Source of the DNA: Valencia hispanica
Taxonomy: Eukaryota; Chordata; Actinopteri; Cyprinodontiformes; Valenciidae
Direction of reading: 5' to 3'
NCBI GenBank assembly: GCA_963556495.2
Contig: OY747702.1
Coordinates: forward strand, 15,223,403-15,287,402
Length of the DNA: 64,000 nt
Below are positions 33,780 to 46,100 of this stretch, piece by piece; position 1 is the stretch's first letter, and each line of letters begins with the position of its first letter. The position numbers and the translations under genes were made by a program. Below the pieces are notes generated by a model that saw only the letters and a program-made list of their open reading frames with translations, was not told the DNA's origin and did not search any database.

Positions 33780-35662
33780 TACCTTACAAAAATATTAATA
33801 TCTCTTAGACTTTTTCACACTTATTGTTGGAGCCAAAAACTTTATTTTGCTAAAAATCTAAAGTACTTTGCATTTGTATTTTGTTAAGCCACCTTTCACG
33901 GCTGCAAGTCTATTGCATATCTAGACACTGATCTTTTTCAAACTAGCTCTGATTAAGCAAAGTGTCTGTGGACATGCTGTACATTTTTAAGTCCTACCAC
34001 AGTTTCTCAGTTGAATTTCGGTCTAAACTTTGACTGGACCACTACCACATAGGAATATTCTTTTATCTAAATCACTCTATTGTGGCCCAGTCCAAAATCA
34101 TCACACAACACCCTCCCCCCAACCTAAGTCTGAAACGATCAGCATTATGTTGCAATGGCAGTGCAGAAATGGTGTGTTCGGAGTGTTACTTTCCTATTTT
34201 GTCAGCATGTTTAGTTTTGTTTTCATCTATCCAGAACCTCTTCTTCCTCGTGTTTCCTATGTGCCCTAGAGTTACCATTAGCTTTTTGCTGCTTCTCTGA
34301 GTAATGCTCTTTGTCCTTCAATCAATCAATCAAACTTTATTTATAAAGCGCTTTTCATACAAGAAATTGCATCACAAATTGCTTTACAGATTAAAATGAC
34401 CCCACATAAACCACATTCCCATCCCTCCCCAACAGATTTAAAAGCATGGTCACAGTTATACCCCCCTCCCCCCAACCCAACTCCCATGACCACACACAGT
34501 TAAAAGCAACAGTGAAAAAGGACATTGGGCCGAGTGCAGATGAACCATGCAAGGAAATACCATCAGAGGAGCCATTTGCACCGGCAGCGGTAGACTAACA
34601 GCAGGAGCCGAGGCGCTGACACAGGGCGTCCAGTGGAGGCAAGGCCAAGACCACCCAAGCTCCACCTGGAGAGCACCCAGGCAGCTACAGCCGACCACCG
34701 CTCCCGGGGCAGAGGGCTCCCACAGAGGAAACACTGGATCGGGGATTAAGATAACAAATTAAAATCTAAAAACAAGCAGTAAATAAATGTGATAAGAACA
34801 AATAGTAAAACACTGATAAAATATAATCATATAAAACATGCAAAGCAATTTAAACAGGAGATAATAAATAATAATCAGTTAAAAGCTAGGCTAAAAAGGT
34901 GGGTCTTGAGCCTGCTTTTAAAAACATCAATGTTCTCTGCAGCCCTGAGGTCCTCTGGCAGCCTGTTCCAGAGGTGAGGGCCATAAAACTGGAAAGACGC
35001 CTCGCCATGAGTGTGTCCTAACTTTTGGGGTGACAAGGAGACGGCTGCCAGAGGAGTGCAGAGACAGCTAAGGTTCATATGGTAAAAGCAGTTCTGAAAG
35101 ATAAGAAGGTCCAAGACCATTAACACACTAAAAAAATTAATAAAAGAACCTTAAAATCGATCCTAAAACATACGGGTAGCCAATGCAATGAATTTAAAAC
35201 AGGTGTAATGTGCTCCCGCCTCCTGGTTTACGTAAGGACACGTGCTGCTGAATTTTGTAGTAGTTGTAAACCTAAGAAACTCTTTTTGGGAAGACCAGAA
35301 AGCAGGGCATTACAGTAATCAAGTCTACTGGTGATAAAAGCATCCATCAGGGTTTCCGTGTTGGCCCGAGAGAGTCTGTCAGTTTAGGTTAACGACCATG
35401 TCTTGGTTGGTTTGCAGTTGTGCCATATTCTTTCTATAGTCTGATCATGGATTAAACAGTACTTTGTGAGATGTTCAAGGGTTGCTATGTTTGACCTAAC
35501 CCTGCTTTAAACTTGATGCGGTTTGCTTAAATATGTTCTCTAAAAACCACTTCTGAGGCCTTCACAGGACAACAGGATTTAGGCTGAGATTGAATTACAC
35601 ACAGGTGGACTCTATTTATGAATTAGGTGACTTCAAGCCACTGGATTCAGAGTAAATCACTG
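33780..35662 (-). pseudogene. Tc1-like relic split by a LINE fragment
   Basis: The left part keeps subterminal GACTTTTTCACACTTATTG and CTTTGACTGGACCACTACCA (34028-34047). The right part resumes at CTGTCAGTTTAGGTTAACGA (35377-35396) with GGTTTGCAGTTGTGCCATA and then ACACAGGTGGACTCTATTTA. These are complements of consecutive parts of a Tc1 transposase gene and its 5' flank. The join lies between 34318 and 35379, exactly where the LINE fragment sits. No open frame survives. Confidence 0.7.
34319..35378 (-). mobile_element. LINE 3' fragment nested in the Tc1 relic
   Basis: Minus-strand LINE. The tail lies at the left (AATCAATCAATCAAACTTTA then TTTATAAAGCGCTTTTCATA, the complement of an AAAGCGCT..ATAAATAAAG-type LINE end). 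The C-terminus of the reverse-transcriptase protein lies at 34875-35126, reading GPHLWNRLPEDLRAAENIDV and FKSRLKTHLFSLAFN. These motifs close ORF2 in L2/CR1-like fish LINEs. The 5' end is truncated before the reverse-transcriptase palm. Target duplications could not be confirmed. Confidence 0.7.
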
Positions 35663-36439
35663 TATCTTTTGAGAATCTTCCATTTCACATCCGCATATAT
35701 GGAGTCATTCCACGCTCAACTTTTTTACGCGAGAGTGTAAAACATAATGTATTGTTTCTAATTAAATCAGTGTCACACTTGTCGGTGGAGTACTATAACT
35801 TGTTTTTAAGCGGAGTCCGTGTGTTTTGCTACCCGTTGCAGACACCACTGTGCTGTGTCAAATCAGTCATGAAGAAGCAGACCAGACATTTACTGAACAA
35901 TTTCACAGATTGTTGTCATGATTTACCATCAGCAGCTGTAAGCTGTGAAATGGTCCTAACGAGTTTTGCTTGTGGTCTGATTCTGTGTTTTTCACACCAC
36001 TCGCACATCAAGTGTTGTTCTCTTTATGTGCGCTCGACTCAAACCATGTTGTTGTTTTAATAAAACTGCCATCGCCTTTTCTCTCCGTCTGCTTTTCCTC
36101 TCTCATCATCTGTCTCTCTGTTTCTGCCTTTTTGCTTCTTCAGAGCGTGTTGTTCAGCAGGCTGTTGCATGACTCACAGGACATTGTAACAATGAGAACA
36201 ACACTATTTTTCACCAGGACGAGGACCCTCATTGTATAAATCATTAAACCAACCAGAGACACATAGAGATAGACAGTCTGCCTCTTCTCCTCCTCCTCTA
36301 TGTGCTCCTCTAACACCACTGCCCTCCCTTTTCCTTCATTGCTTTTCGCTTCCTCTCCAGTCTAGACAGAGATGGATTTAGATGAACAGCAGATACACAG
36401 CGTGGGATGTACTTAAGCCAAGAGAAGGGAGAGCTTGTT
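35663..36439. other. Unassigned DNA, no gene supported
   Basis: Open frames around 35752-36239 have no recognisable domain and overlap each other in different frames. Confidence 0.45.
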
Positions 36440-37243
36440 GAAGGTGGATTCAACAACACAGGTTTATCATGAAACGATAAAAAAAACAGAGCAGGTTATT
36501 TTCAACAGCTAAATAGCTTCCTAACAATGACCAATGTCTGGTTTCCGTGCTCACCGCAGCACTGAGACTGCCCTCATGAAAGTTTTCAATGATATCGACA
36601 TAAATACAGACTGTGGTAGAACCACAGTGCTGGTTCTGTTGGACCTCAGTGCAGCATTTGACACTGTTGATCATGATATATTATTGGAACGACCGGAGAG
36701 CTGGGTCAGACTCTCTGGTACAGAACTTGGCTGGTTTGAGTTTTACCTTAAGAACAGGAACCTCTTTGTGTCAATAGGCAATTTTTCATCAGAACAAACA
36801 GAAATCTTATGTGGGGTGCCCCAGGGCTCCATCTTAGGGCCTCTCCTATTAAATATCTACATGCTCCCACTAGGCCAGATCATAACAACAAACAAGATTA
36901 GCTACCATAGCTATGCAGATGATACTCAGCTCTACATTACGATGTCACCAGGTGACTCTGACCCCATCCAAACCCTAAATAAATGCATCGAGCAAATGAA
37001 TGGATGGATTTGCCATAACTTTCCCCAGCTGAACAGAAACAAAACAGAAGTAATTATCTTTGGACCTAAAGAGGATCGATCACGAGTCAGCACACAGCTT
37101 CAGTTAATACAGCTAGAAACAACGGATTTGGCCCGAAATCTCAGTGTAGTAGTGGACTTAGACCTGAACCTCCAAGGTCACAGAAAGACAATCACAAGGT
37201 CACAAGCGTTTCTGTGTGTGACAAAAGTGGCAAAGATCCAGTA
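36440..37243 (+). pseudogene. L2-like reverse transcriptase fragment
   Basis: A 236-codon open frame (36534-37244) begins [20 protein letters not shown] and contains [35 protein letters not shown] and [12 protein letters not shown], with the catalytic YADD near residue 128. It then runs [14 protein letters not shown] and [17 protein letters not shown]. Compared with the LINE at 9960-14735 the core motifs agree but linkers differ, so this is a related but separate family. Upstream bases 36440-36533 hold the preceding finger region in broken frames. The thumb, the C-terminus and the endonuclease are missing. The surviving frame has no stop, so the fragment is only moderately old. Confidence 0.85.
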
Positions 37244-37607
37244 GGTCCACATGGACACAAAATCCATCATAATACTGTGTAGTGAGAGTTAATCTATAAA
37301 TCGACTGTGAATAATGAAGATGAAATCTAATGACTGGAGTAGGCAACATTGTGTTTTTGAGATTGCTGCTGTTTACTTTTATTATTAAATTGAAAAAAAA
37401 CAAACATGTTTTTTCACAATATTTCAGACTTTTGTTTCATTTCTGTCCAGTATGACCTAAAAAGTGAATTATTATTGTTACTGGTAAATTTTCTAGTTTA
37501 GAAGAACAATTATTTGTATTTTTAATTCATTTCCAAGGATCTTAAAGTAACTTTTGCACTTTTGAAATTATATCTGAAGTTTGTTATTTCACTGTTCATT
37601 CTAATAG
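37244..37607. other. Unassigned DNA, no gene seen
   Basis: AT-rich flank between the LINE fragment and the SINE. Confidence 0.45.
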
Positions 37608-37820
37608 TGGGTGACTGTGGCTCAGTTGGTAGAGTAGTTCTCTTGCAATCAGATGGTTGTAGATTCAATTCCGGTTTCCTCTTGCCACTTGCCTACCAAG
37701 CTCTGTATTGGTGTATAAATGTGTAGGTGTTTGTTAGTGCCATTGGTTGAATGTGGCTCCAGTGTAAAGCTTTGAGTGGTCAGTATGACTAGAAAAGTGC
37801 TATATAACATAAGTCCATTT
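37608..37820 (+). mobile_element. tRNA-derived SINE, third family
   Basis: The tRNA-like head GGTGACTGTGGCTCAGTTGG has an A-box TGGCTCAGTTGG (37618-37629) and a B-box GATTCAATTCC (37662-37672). The body ends AAAGCTTTGAGTGGTCAGTA and AAAAGTGCTATATAACATAA, GTCCATTTA, a very common fish SINE-type 3' end. It is not a functional tRNA: acceptor pairing and a clean anticodon loop are absent. Confidence 0.75.
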
Positions 37821-38089
37821 AAACACACGGAGAATGCATGCTTTAAATATCTTAAAATCAAAAGTCTTGGCACGCTTTAAATATGTTAAAATTCAAATGT
37901 CCTCACTTTTTGGAAATCAAAATATGGTCACCCTAGTACTGCTCCTCATGGAGCGGCTCAGGTCTCTGATAAGGATAACTATTGGGCACCACTCGTTGGA
38001 GGTTTTCTGTAAATGTATGAAATCATCAACTTCACTTTAAATGGTACAATAACTTGGTTGAGCAAGTGTCCACATCCTTCTCCCAAACC

Positions 38090-38475
38090 TGAACTTTTGG
38101 GTCAAGATTTCAAAATTTATGTTTGGCAGAAAAACTGGACTGGACATCAAAAGAACACCATACAAACCAATGTGGTGACTGCAATATACTATATGGTTAC
38201 TTATTCTGAAATGGAGCTGGGCTATTTGGAAAGATTGATGAAATAATAAACAGCTCCAGCTCAGTTATGTCCCCAAACCTCCAGATGTTTGATTGAAAGT
38301 TGAAGACGAAGAGGGATTTTGTTTTACAGCCTCCAAGTGAGTCCCAGCATACATCCAAATCAACAAAAGAATGACTTCATTAGAATGCAACTAAAGTTTT
38401 GGAAGGGATCAGTTAGGGTCTAGAGAACTAAAACAGACAAAGATTTGTGGGGTTACTTGAAGAAGGCGGTGGCAT
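38090..38475 (+). pseudogene. Tc1-like transposase relic (catalytic region)
   Basis: The plus-strand translation keeps YVWQKNWTGHQKNTI followed by an eroded GGGS..LWG equivalent (38115-38245). CATCCAAATCAACAAAAGAA (38352-38371) then corresponds to HTSKSTKEW, downstream of the second catalytic Asp. TTTGTGGGGTTACTTGAAGA (38444-38463) corresponds to the ENLWGDLKR end. The Asp and Glu codons themselves are lost or out of frame. Confidence 0.6.
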
Positions 38476-40424
38476 GCTAATAGACCCCTATGCCGAAGAA
38501 CACCAGAGAGCTTTTAATTTAGTCATGCATTATCAGCCTTTTCTCAGGAATTTCTACCCAAATTCACTGTTTTACTAATTCCTTCCTGGCTTGAATTAAG
38601 TAACTGAAAACACAAAAAATGAAATCTTACTGTGGGCGTGCACATTTGGAAGATCTACTTTACATTCAACGTAAAAAGTCTGAATCAATAAATAAGTTAT
38701 CTCAGAGGTTTTTGTACTTTCACCACTCCCTTTCGTCCATTTATTGTCCTCTTGAGTTGTTCTACCTTCAAATGAAGACTGGACTGTATTGTATTAGCGT
38801 TCTGTTAATTGAACTATAATATATAATTCCTTCTGCCTACAGCTGTGGTTAAACCGTTAAGTTTGAAGCAGCTTGTAAAAGTTCTGACAGTTTAATCCGA
38901 TATCCGGTAAACACTGTTTTCTTTTTCTATTATCATGCCTACTATGTTTGTCATTCTTTGTACTGTTGTAACCTACATAAAGGTCAGTGGCAGTTAAATG
39001 AATGGAAGTTCACAGAAAATACGGATATTCTACCATTCTGTTTGGATAATCAAATATTCACATTAAAAGATGTTTATTTTAATTAACCTTGTTGTATGGA
39101 TCACATCTACTTCACCTACACACATAAGATTACATTTCAGCACTTTGTTTTTGCGCTGAGATGATGTGAATTAAGTTGGAATTCATGTCCGTCCCATCAG
39201 GGTTTTATTCGTCATGTATTGATCCATAACTCTCAGGTCAAGGGAAAAACATTAATGGGTGCAAAATAGAGCAAACAGACACACACAGGTTCACAGAGAA
39301 ATATATAAATAAGCTTGTTCGCATGTTGTTTTCTATCACTGTCCCAGACGCAGGCAGTGAGAACCACTGACATCTATTCAATAAACTGTCGGCACAATCA
39401 ACAGGAATATGTTTGAGCCTTGATGAACAATGCAACAGACACAGCAGGGACAAAGAGGGCTGTTTATCTGACAAAGGAACAGAATTATTTGTTTGTCTCC
39501 CATCAAAAGACATAAAGTGCTGTGTGCATATGAAGCTTTTCAGGCATTTTGCATTGTTCAAGTGTCATTGTTTTCCCATTTTATGATCATGTGTTTATGA
39601 AATATCACATCATTTCCCATTTATGTGAGTCACCGGACATGCATCAAAAAAGATAATTGTAACATTGCCTTGTGTTTATTATGAAGCTGTCCGTGGCATG
39701 TTTTAAATGGCTTATCATAAGGTCATCCATTATCCTTTTTTACTACTGTCTGTGGAGACTGCTCATTGTCAACTCACAAATGTTAACACAAATGTGAGCT
39801 CACAAGGGGAGTAAAATGAGCTAACAACTGGATCCACATAAAACGTCTAATAAATACTTGAAGTAGACGGTTCTAAAAAAAAAAATAGCAACATGGGTAG
39901 GGAAGCCAAATTAAATCTGAGCCAACAAGAGACTAAATCCATCCTCCCAATGGACGGCCTATATAATCTCCTTATTTCAGCTGGGGTGAAAATGTTAGGT
40001 TTCCGAATTTAGAATTTTATCTTGTTCCTGAATGGTTTTTTAAACCCTCTTGCTCACGAAGGCCACCGAAGCCATCTGCATGTGATTAAGAGGCAGCTAA
40101 CTCCAGTTCAAAGAAGACTACACACACCTCTGTCTTGTGAAGTACTGATAGAAAGACTGTTTTCCATTGGAACAATTTAAATCAACGTCTGTACTGGTTA
40201 CTATTAGGCGTGGGCCAGTTTCTTGTACCAAGATACGCCATGGTTTTAAAAGTCACAATTTACAAACAACAATGTCTTTACTACAGAGCAGCACTAAGGA
40301 GAAAATGAGTAGACTGGATGTCTTCTACAAATCTGGCCTTTATGATAGTTTGTCTAGAATAAGTTTTTGAAAGAAAGTGGAAAGGAAGCTACTCAGAGAT
40401 GATGAGGAGGTGAAAAGAGCTAAA
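38476..40424. other. Unassigned DNA, possible decayed hAT start near 40206
   Basis: No gene. The GGCGTGGGCCAGTTTCTTGT stretch (40207-40226) resembles the start of a fish hAT family, but its partner end was not found. Confidence 0.35.
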
Positions 40425-40590
40425 TACATACTTGAAGAAACCTGGTTAGAGGCGGTAAAAGACTTGGGAACATGGTGGACGTTCACATAGCAGGAGAAGG
40501 AGCCACCGTGGAATGGTTGAGATCAAAGCATAATAATGTGCTAGAATGGTCCAGTCAAAGGGTTAGGATTACATAAATCTGAGGGAAAAG
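40425..40590 (+). pseudogene. Tc1-like transposase relic (C-terminal half)
   Basis: Plus strand, mixed frames: GTTAGAGGCGGTAAAAGACT (40445-40464) fits LLEAVKDL, GGAATGGTTGAGATCAAAGC (40511-40530) fits EWLRSKH, and GAATGGTCCAGTCAAAG (40544-40560) fits LEWSSQS. This is the order found between the second Asp and the Glu of Tc1 transposases. The QQDND block is deleted. Confidence 0.6.
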
Positions 40591-42235
40591 TTTGAAAGGG
40601 GAAATAAATTTATATTTCAAATTCAAGACCTTTGAGGTCCAGTTATGCCAGCACCTGAAAGCAGCTTTAGATCAACTGAATTAGAAACTATTTAGTTTGT
40701 TTGAGTCACCTCTGATTGAACTACCCTGGGTCTCTGGACACATGGTTCTGGTGCTGGTCTCCCAGCTCAACTGATGGAGAAACTCTCAGCACAGCAGCTA
40801 CTCAACCCAGCTTTAAGTTTGTTCCCAGGGAGATGTCGGCTGTTTCATCTGGAGGTCCCAGCTGTTAATCCTGCTCCTGAGCTAAATGTTTGTTGGTTCC
40901 TTACTTGGAATTTCAAACGGAATTGTTATCGGTACAAAGAGAAAGTCTGAAGTATTTTATGGCTGCTTCAATTCTCCTGGTGTGTGAAGATGGTTCAGGA
41001 AAAAAAACAAACTCTGAACAGGACTTCAGTTGAACAAGGATTTTATTCAAACCGAAGCCCACATTAGAAAAACGGAATCTTGAGGAAATCAATTAATCAG
41101 ACACAGCCTTTTTAATAGAGTTCCAAACAACACATATACAGTTCCATATTTGGCGTTCCCCAAAGTGTTTGTTTTACCACAGGCGGAATTTCCATATTTG
41201 ATCTTTATGTCCTCGATCGTCTTAACATCATGCTGGGACCCATCACGTATGTATGTCGAATTTTTCGGCTGTGCTCTTTCACTGCACACACCTCCATATG
41301 TGGCGGTCTGCAGCTTTTACTGTCTGCTTGAACACATTTAGCCTCCATACCTGCCCTTAGCAAAAAGTAGTAATATATTAGAAGTACATTTAATCAAGTA
41401 TAGTTCTTTGAACTAAATTGGAACATTTTAAAGTTTATTTAGGTATACTTTAGGTATACTAAAGTATACTTCAATAAACTAAAATGTGAACTATAAGTAC
41501 ATACCTAGTACACTAGCAGTATAGTACTTAAAATGTACTGTATCTGTATTTTGATTAGTTACAGCGTATGATTTGTACTTGGAAATAGGGAAATAGGGAA
41601 GATCACTTTTGTTTTTTACCCCCAAGTCGAGACCGAGTTATTTGATTTTAAATATTTGAGTCCCGATCCAAGCCTTCCGCAATGCATAAAAATAAGAAAA
41701 AGAAAAAGGACAACACATCCAAGTTGTCCTTTTAAGTTTCTTTTATTACGTATATTACACTCTACTGTGTGAGATTGGCTAAAGTGTTGCGCATGCAAGG
41801 TCACACGTAAATGAATCTTGAGTTGACCCATTGTGCAGTAAAGCTTAGCAGTGACATCGGACAAAAAGACAAACCATAGGTATTTGTGGTAACCCCAAAA
41901 GCAGACACCTTTGATACAAGAACTAGCAGGCTGTAAAGGGGTGATGAGAAGGCATCTCAAACCGTGGCTTCAGTGGCTCCGGGAGACAATCAAATGTTTC
42001 CAACCATAAACAGTGGCTCGTCATCCAGTATGATCAGTCCGGCTTTCTTGGTTATCATCTTTTTGACCTTTTGGCTATCCTTAGGCAATTTATCCTTGTT
42101 TTTTTTACTTATCTTTTTGTGTCAGCTGGCTCAGTCTTTTTCTCAGGTTGCCGTATCAGATTTGCAGTGTTGAATGCAACCAATTTGCACATATTACATG
42201 TGGCTGCGGCACTGTTTTAGCTCTTCAGTTTTAAA
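40591..42235. other. Unassigned DNA with a TATAC-rich repeat at 41390-41535
   Basis: No gene supported; the 114-codon minus-strand frame at 41616-41960 has no motif. Between 41390 and 41535 the words GTATACTT, AAGTATAC and TAAGTAC recur in both orientations, suggesting a palindromic MITE relic. Confidence 0.4.
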
Positions 42236-42823
42236 TAGTGCTGTCATGAGATTAAAAAACTTTGAGATTAATTAATTATGATCTGTAATTAATTAATCTA
42301 ATCTCTTTTTTAATCTCACCCAATAATTGCTGAGAAAAGACCTCATCTTGAGGTATTTTCTTTTAAATTAATTACAGTATTGCGGTAGAACAAAAATTTG
42401 ATACATGTAATTAAAAAAATTAAGTCATCTATTGTATTTAACAGATTTGAACAGATGCAGTCCCAGCCATTTACATTCTGCTGTTTTTGTGGCACCTGCA
42501 ACCTTCTGCTTCGAGCATGCGCGATTCATTAGCGTTCTGGACGCAGTGGGGTAATACAGTCCAGCTGTATTACAGGTTAGAAAAAAACACGTAATATGCG
42601 CATTATTTTTGATACCAATGGCTTGCCATACCGGTGGACCTGGGAGGCCGGGTGGAGCTGCAGTGTGCCCGGTGCATAAAACTGGTTTTATTTCAAGGGA
42701 ACTCGCATGCAGAAACTGTAAAATTAAGGATTAAAATTTTGATTAAGTCGATAAAAAAACATAGCGCACTAAATATGGCTGTAACTAATTAATCGCAATT
42801 AACACAATAATTTGACACCCCTA
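42236..42823. mobile_element. Non-autonomous hAT-like element, 588 bp
   Basis: The ends are TAGTGCTGTCA and, inverted, TAGGGGTGTCA (9 of 11 identical). Flanks GTTTTAAA (42228-42235) and GCTTTAAA (42824-42831) form an 8-bp duplication with one change. The subterminal parts are rich in ATTAATTAATC and ATTAATCGCAATTAA. No transposase. Confidence 0.75.
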
Positions 42824-43077
42824 GCTTTAAATAAGTCCAGACTGCTGACGTTTTCGCTGTATTGAAGCCACACGTTTGCCCTCCATTCGCACTTCAAGCT
42901 ATCAGCTAACTAGGGTGTTGTCTCGATTCCCCGCCTGCCGTAAATTGTGTGATGTTACGTTGTTGTTGTCGTCCATGCAGCGGTGAATATTGATGTAGTG
43001 GAACTTTTGAAATTAAAACTAAGCCACTGTAAATCAGTTTGACAATCTATGTTTCAGGATGAATTTAAAACGTCATG

Positions 43078-43192
43078 CTGGTTGTTTTAGGAGGTTATAT
43101 TGGATCATTTTCACCCGATTCCGATCATTTAAGAATCACGTTATCGGGCCCGATTTCCGATCATGTGATCGGATTGGGACATCCTTACTTGG
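43078..43192. mobile_element. hAT-like terminal fragment
   Basis: CCGATTCCGATCATTTAAG, then ATCGGGCCCGATTTCCGATC and ATGTGATCGGATTGGGACAT, resembles the ATCGG-rich end of a fish hAT family ending near GGGACATCC. Only one end is recognisable, so no duplication can be tested. Confidence 0.4.
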
Positions 43193-46100
43193 ACACCTGT
43201 TCCAGACACCCTCAGACGTCTGTACAATCAGACAATTCATTAGCTTTGAGAATGTTGAGCTCATTGAGGCATGAAGGAAAGTAAGACTTGACTGGAACTT
43301 TACAATGTGAGAAAAAAACTATGGTTATCAATTGCCTTTTTTTTTCAAAAGGGAATCATATGGGCCTAATATCATATTATTGGTCTGGATCTTCTTGGTT
43401 TTGGTGTTTCTCTTGTCAGTCTCTATCTGATCCTTTATTAGAATCTAAGCTGCAGAAGCTGCCTATAGGGACTTCATGATCAGTCTACTCACCAGAGGAA
43501 GTTTGGCCATGTGTCATCTCACATCATACAGCCAATAAAAACAATAGATTATACTATTTTCTTTAACTCTATTTACTAAATAACAGATGTGGAATGGTTA
43601 AACCAATCAGACGAAACGATGCTTAATTAGGGTAAGTTCCTTAAATGTTTTGGCTTATTTAAAAAAGCTCAATGAGACCCAAACTGGAATAAAGTCACTT
43701 GCTTTCAAGGACACAATTGCATGTACTAATATGCGTCAAAACAGGTTTTAGAACACAGCCCGTTAGGATCATACAAACGCTGCATATTATAAAGATCTCA
43801 GTAACATAATCTGGGGATAAGAGGTTATTTTCACTCAGCACAATGTGGTGGTAAAAGCTTTTTCAGAGGCCTTGCTCAGAGGAGGGACACATGTGAAACA
43901 TCTGATCATGCTCTCCACATTATAATGCACTACCTTTTAGTTGTAAAATATTTATATCACATGCTGAATATGAAAGTTTTTAGGGGGAAGGAATTGGCTG
44001 CAAAATATTGCATGTCCAGGGATCCTAAACAGACCTCTTGTAAAATAGTTCTTTTTTAAGTTGAACACAAACTTCTATGGCTGCTTGTTGCCGTTCCCTG
44101 AAATCTGGATAACAACCAGGTTTATAACCCTTTCATAAACTTCCTGCCATAGTCTTGTATTTCAAAAAGAGGAACATAAAATCACACAACTTTTTAAAAT
44201 TCTTGTTTCAAAAAAAAAACATGGAGAAACCTCAAATGCTATGTCCTTTTACAAACTAGGGGGAAAATTAGAGCCATCGTGCTCTCTGAAAAGGCCAACC
44301 AAAACTATTCATTTTCCTTTTCAAGTGGCAAAACAGGGTAATAACAGTTGATGCAACAGAAGATGAAAAAAGACCACTACTGCTTTGCTTTTGCTGTTTA
44401 CTCCGATAGCTTGGTCCTTGTAACCATGTTGTTGTCACATCTTACCTTTCTAACCATAAAAGAGCACTGGTTCAAAAATCAAACCAACCTGACCATGTGT
44501 GAAAAAGTAAATGATGCCTTTTAAATCATGAATTAACAATGATTAACCACATTTTATGGAATCCTGAGTTCAAATTTACTAGCCACACTTTACTGCCGTA
44601 CATGTAGAATTATTAAATCACTTAAATAAAGCCACTCTTACAGGATTAAATAGGCAAAAAGATTTCAAAAAGCTGTAAAAACTATTAGAACAGATTAAAA
44701 AAAAATGTATACTCTTTTTTTCCCTGGAAACGGTTACAAGTCATCTCTATGGCTTTGGAACTGCAGTAAACCATAAAGAGCTTAATTATCCACAAATGGA
44801 GCAACACGGAAGAGTGGCGATCCTTCCCAGGAGTCCCTGGCTTACGAAATCACTGCAAGACCACAGGTCACACACAAAAAAAACTGAATGAAATTGCAAC
44901 CACTTACAGCCATACCGGTCTCCTGTAAGATCATTGTTCATGGTGAAACAATAAGAAAGAGACAGAAAAATGAGAGTTCCAAGGCCAAAACCATAAGAAT
45001 ACAGCAATCTGTCTCGTGTCTCCCAACAAACATCTTATAATTCCACACCAGCAAGTCCAATTCTGGAAAACTACATTGAAAAGTTTTTTTTTGGGTTGTC
45101 AAAAACCCTCTAGTATTTATAAATGAAACAACTCTGTAAAGAGTAGTGGGCCAAAACTAATCCACAGGGTTGGAAAAAGACTCATGGTCAGTTAGTGTAA
45201 ACACAACTGTTGCCTCCAAATGCACCTGACTAGTTAGGTTTTAGGAGACAATTTTTCACACATGGTCGGTTTGGTTTGGATAGATTTTTTCCCCCTCAAT
45301 TTGGAAACTGCATTTTGCATTTATTCGTTTATTATAGTATCTTTGACAGAAAATCCATTATCTATTATTTAAAACATCCAACTGTGACCAAAAACACCCA
45401 GAAAAACCAGAAATCTTTAGGGAAATATACTTTTCACTGCACTGCATGTAGAAATCATAGTTTAGATAATATTTCTGCTTCTGCTAAAATAGATGATGCA
45501 GTTTGAAGCATCTAATTGTTTCAAGATAGATCCAGGCAGCAGAGAAAACCATCTATTCAGATGTCAGGGATAATGTGAGTGTGTGTGTGTGTGTGTGTGT
45601 TTGTTTGTTTACAAGTGGCACACGCTGTTTTCTACCCGCTGGCCACACATCTAATAGAGCAAACCAGCAGATTTATGCCTTAATTACGCTCATCAGACAC
45701 TTCACAAAACAAGCTCATGAAATTCTGAATGATGGATTTGAGACAACAGTGTTAGAGGTAATTCCATGCAAACACACTTATGCAAATAATAACTCACACA
45801 AGCGCGTGACATTTCAGAAACTGGCCTTTGTTTGAATATATAAAGTGTCATGTGTGTTTAAGAGTGTGTTAAATCTAGGGTAGTAGCATATTGCATTAAT
45901 AAGAGTCAGAGTAAAGAGCTAGCCTCGCCTCTAGCCTGTTTTTAGTATTCGCTCTGAATGAGAAAACAGTCTTTAAAGGTTACTGTCAGTCAGGAAAATT
46001 CATATCTATATTATTAAGCACTTTAAACAGCTTTAATGAGTTGCTCACAGTATGTGAGCTGGCAGGAAGTCACTTTTGCTTTTTATTTGCCTAAAGTTTG

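Noticed and set aside
37608..37680. Functional tRNA gene
   Set aside because: A- and B-box-like words exist, but the cloverleaf stems do not pair well and the sequence continues into a SINE body.
41616..41960. 114-codon minus-strand open frame
   Set aside because: No domain, low-complexity C-terminus, and no supporting context.
45579..45602. CRISPR-like or regulatory repeat
   Set aside because: A plain GT microsatellite. No spaced direct repeats of CRISPR type occur anywhere in the window.
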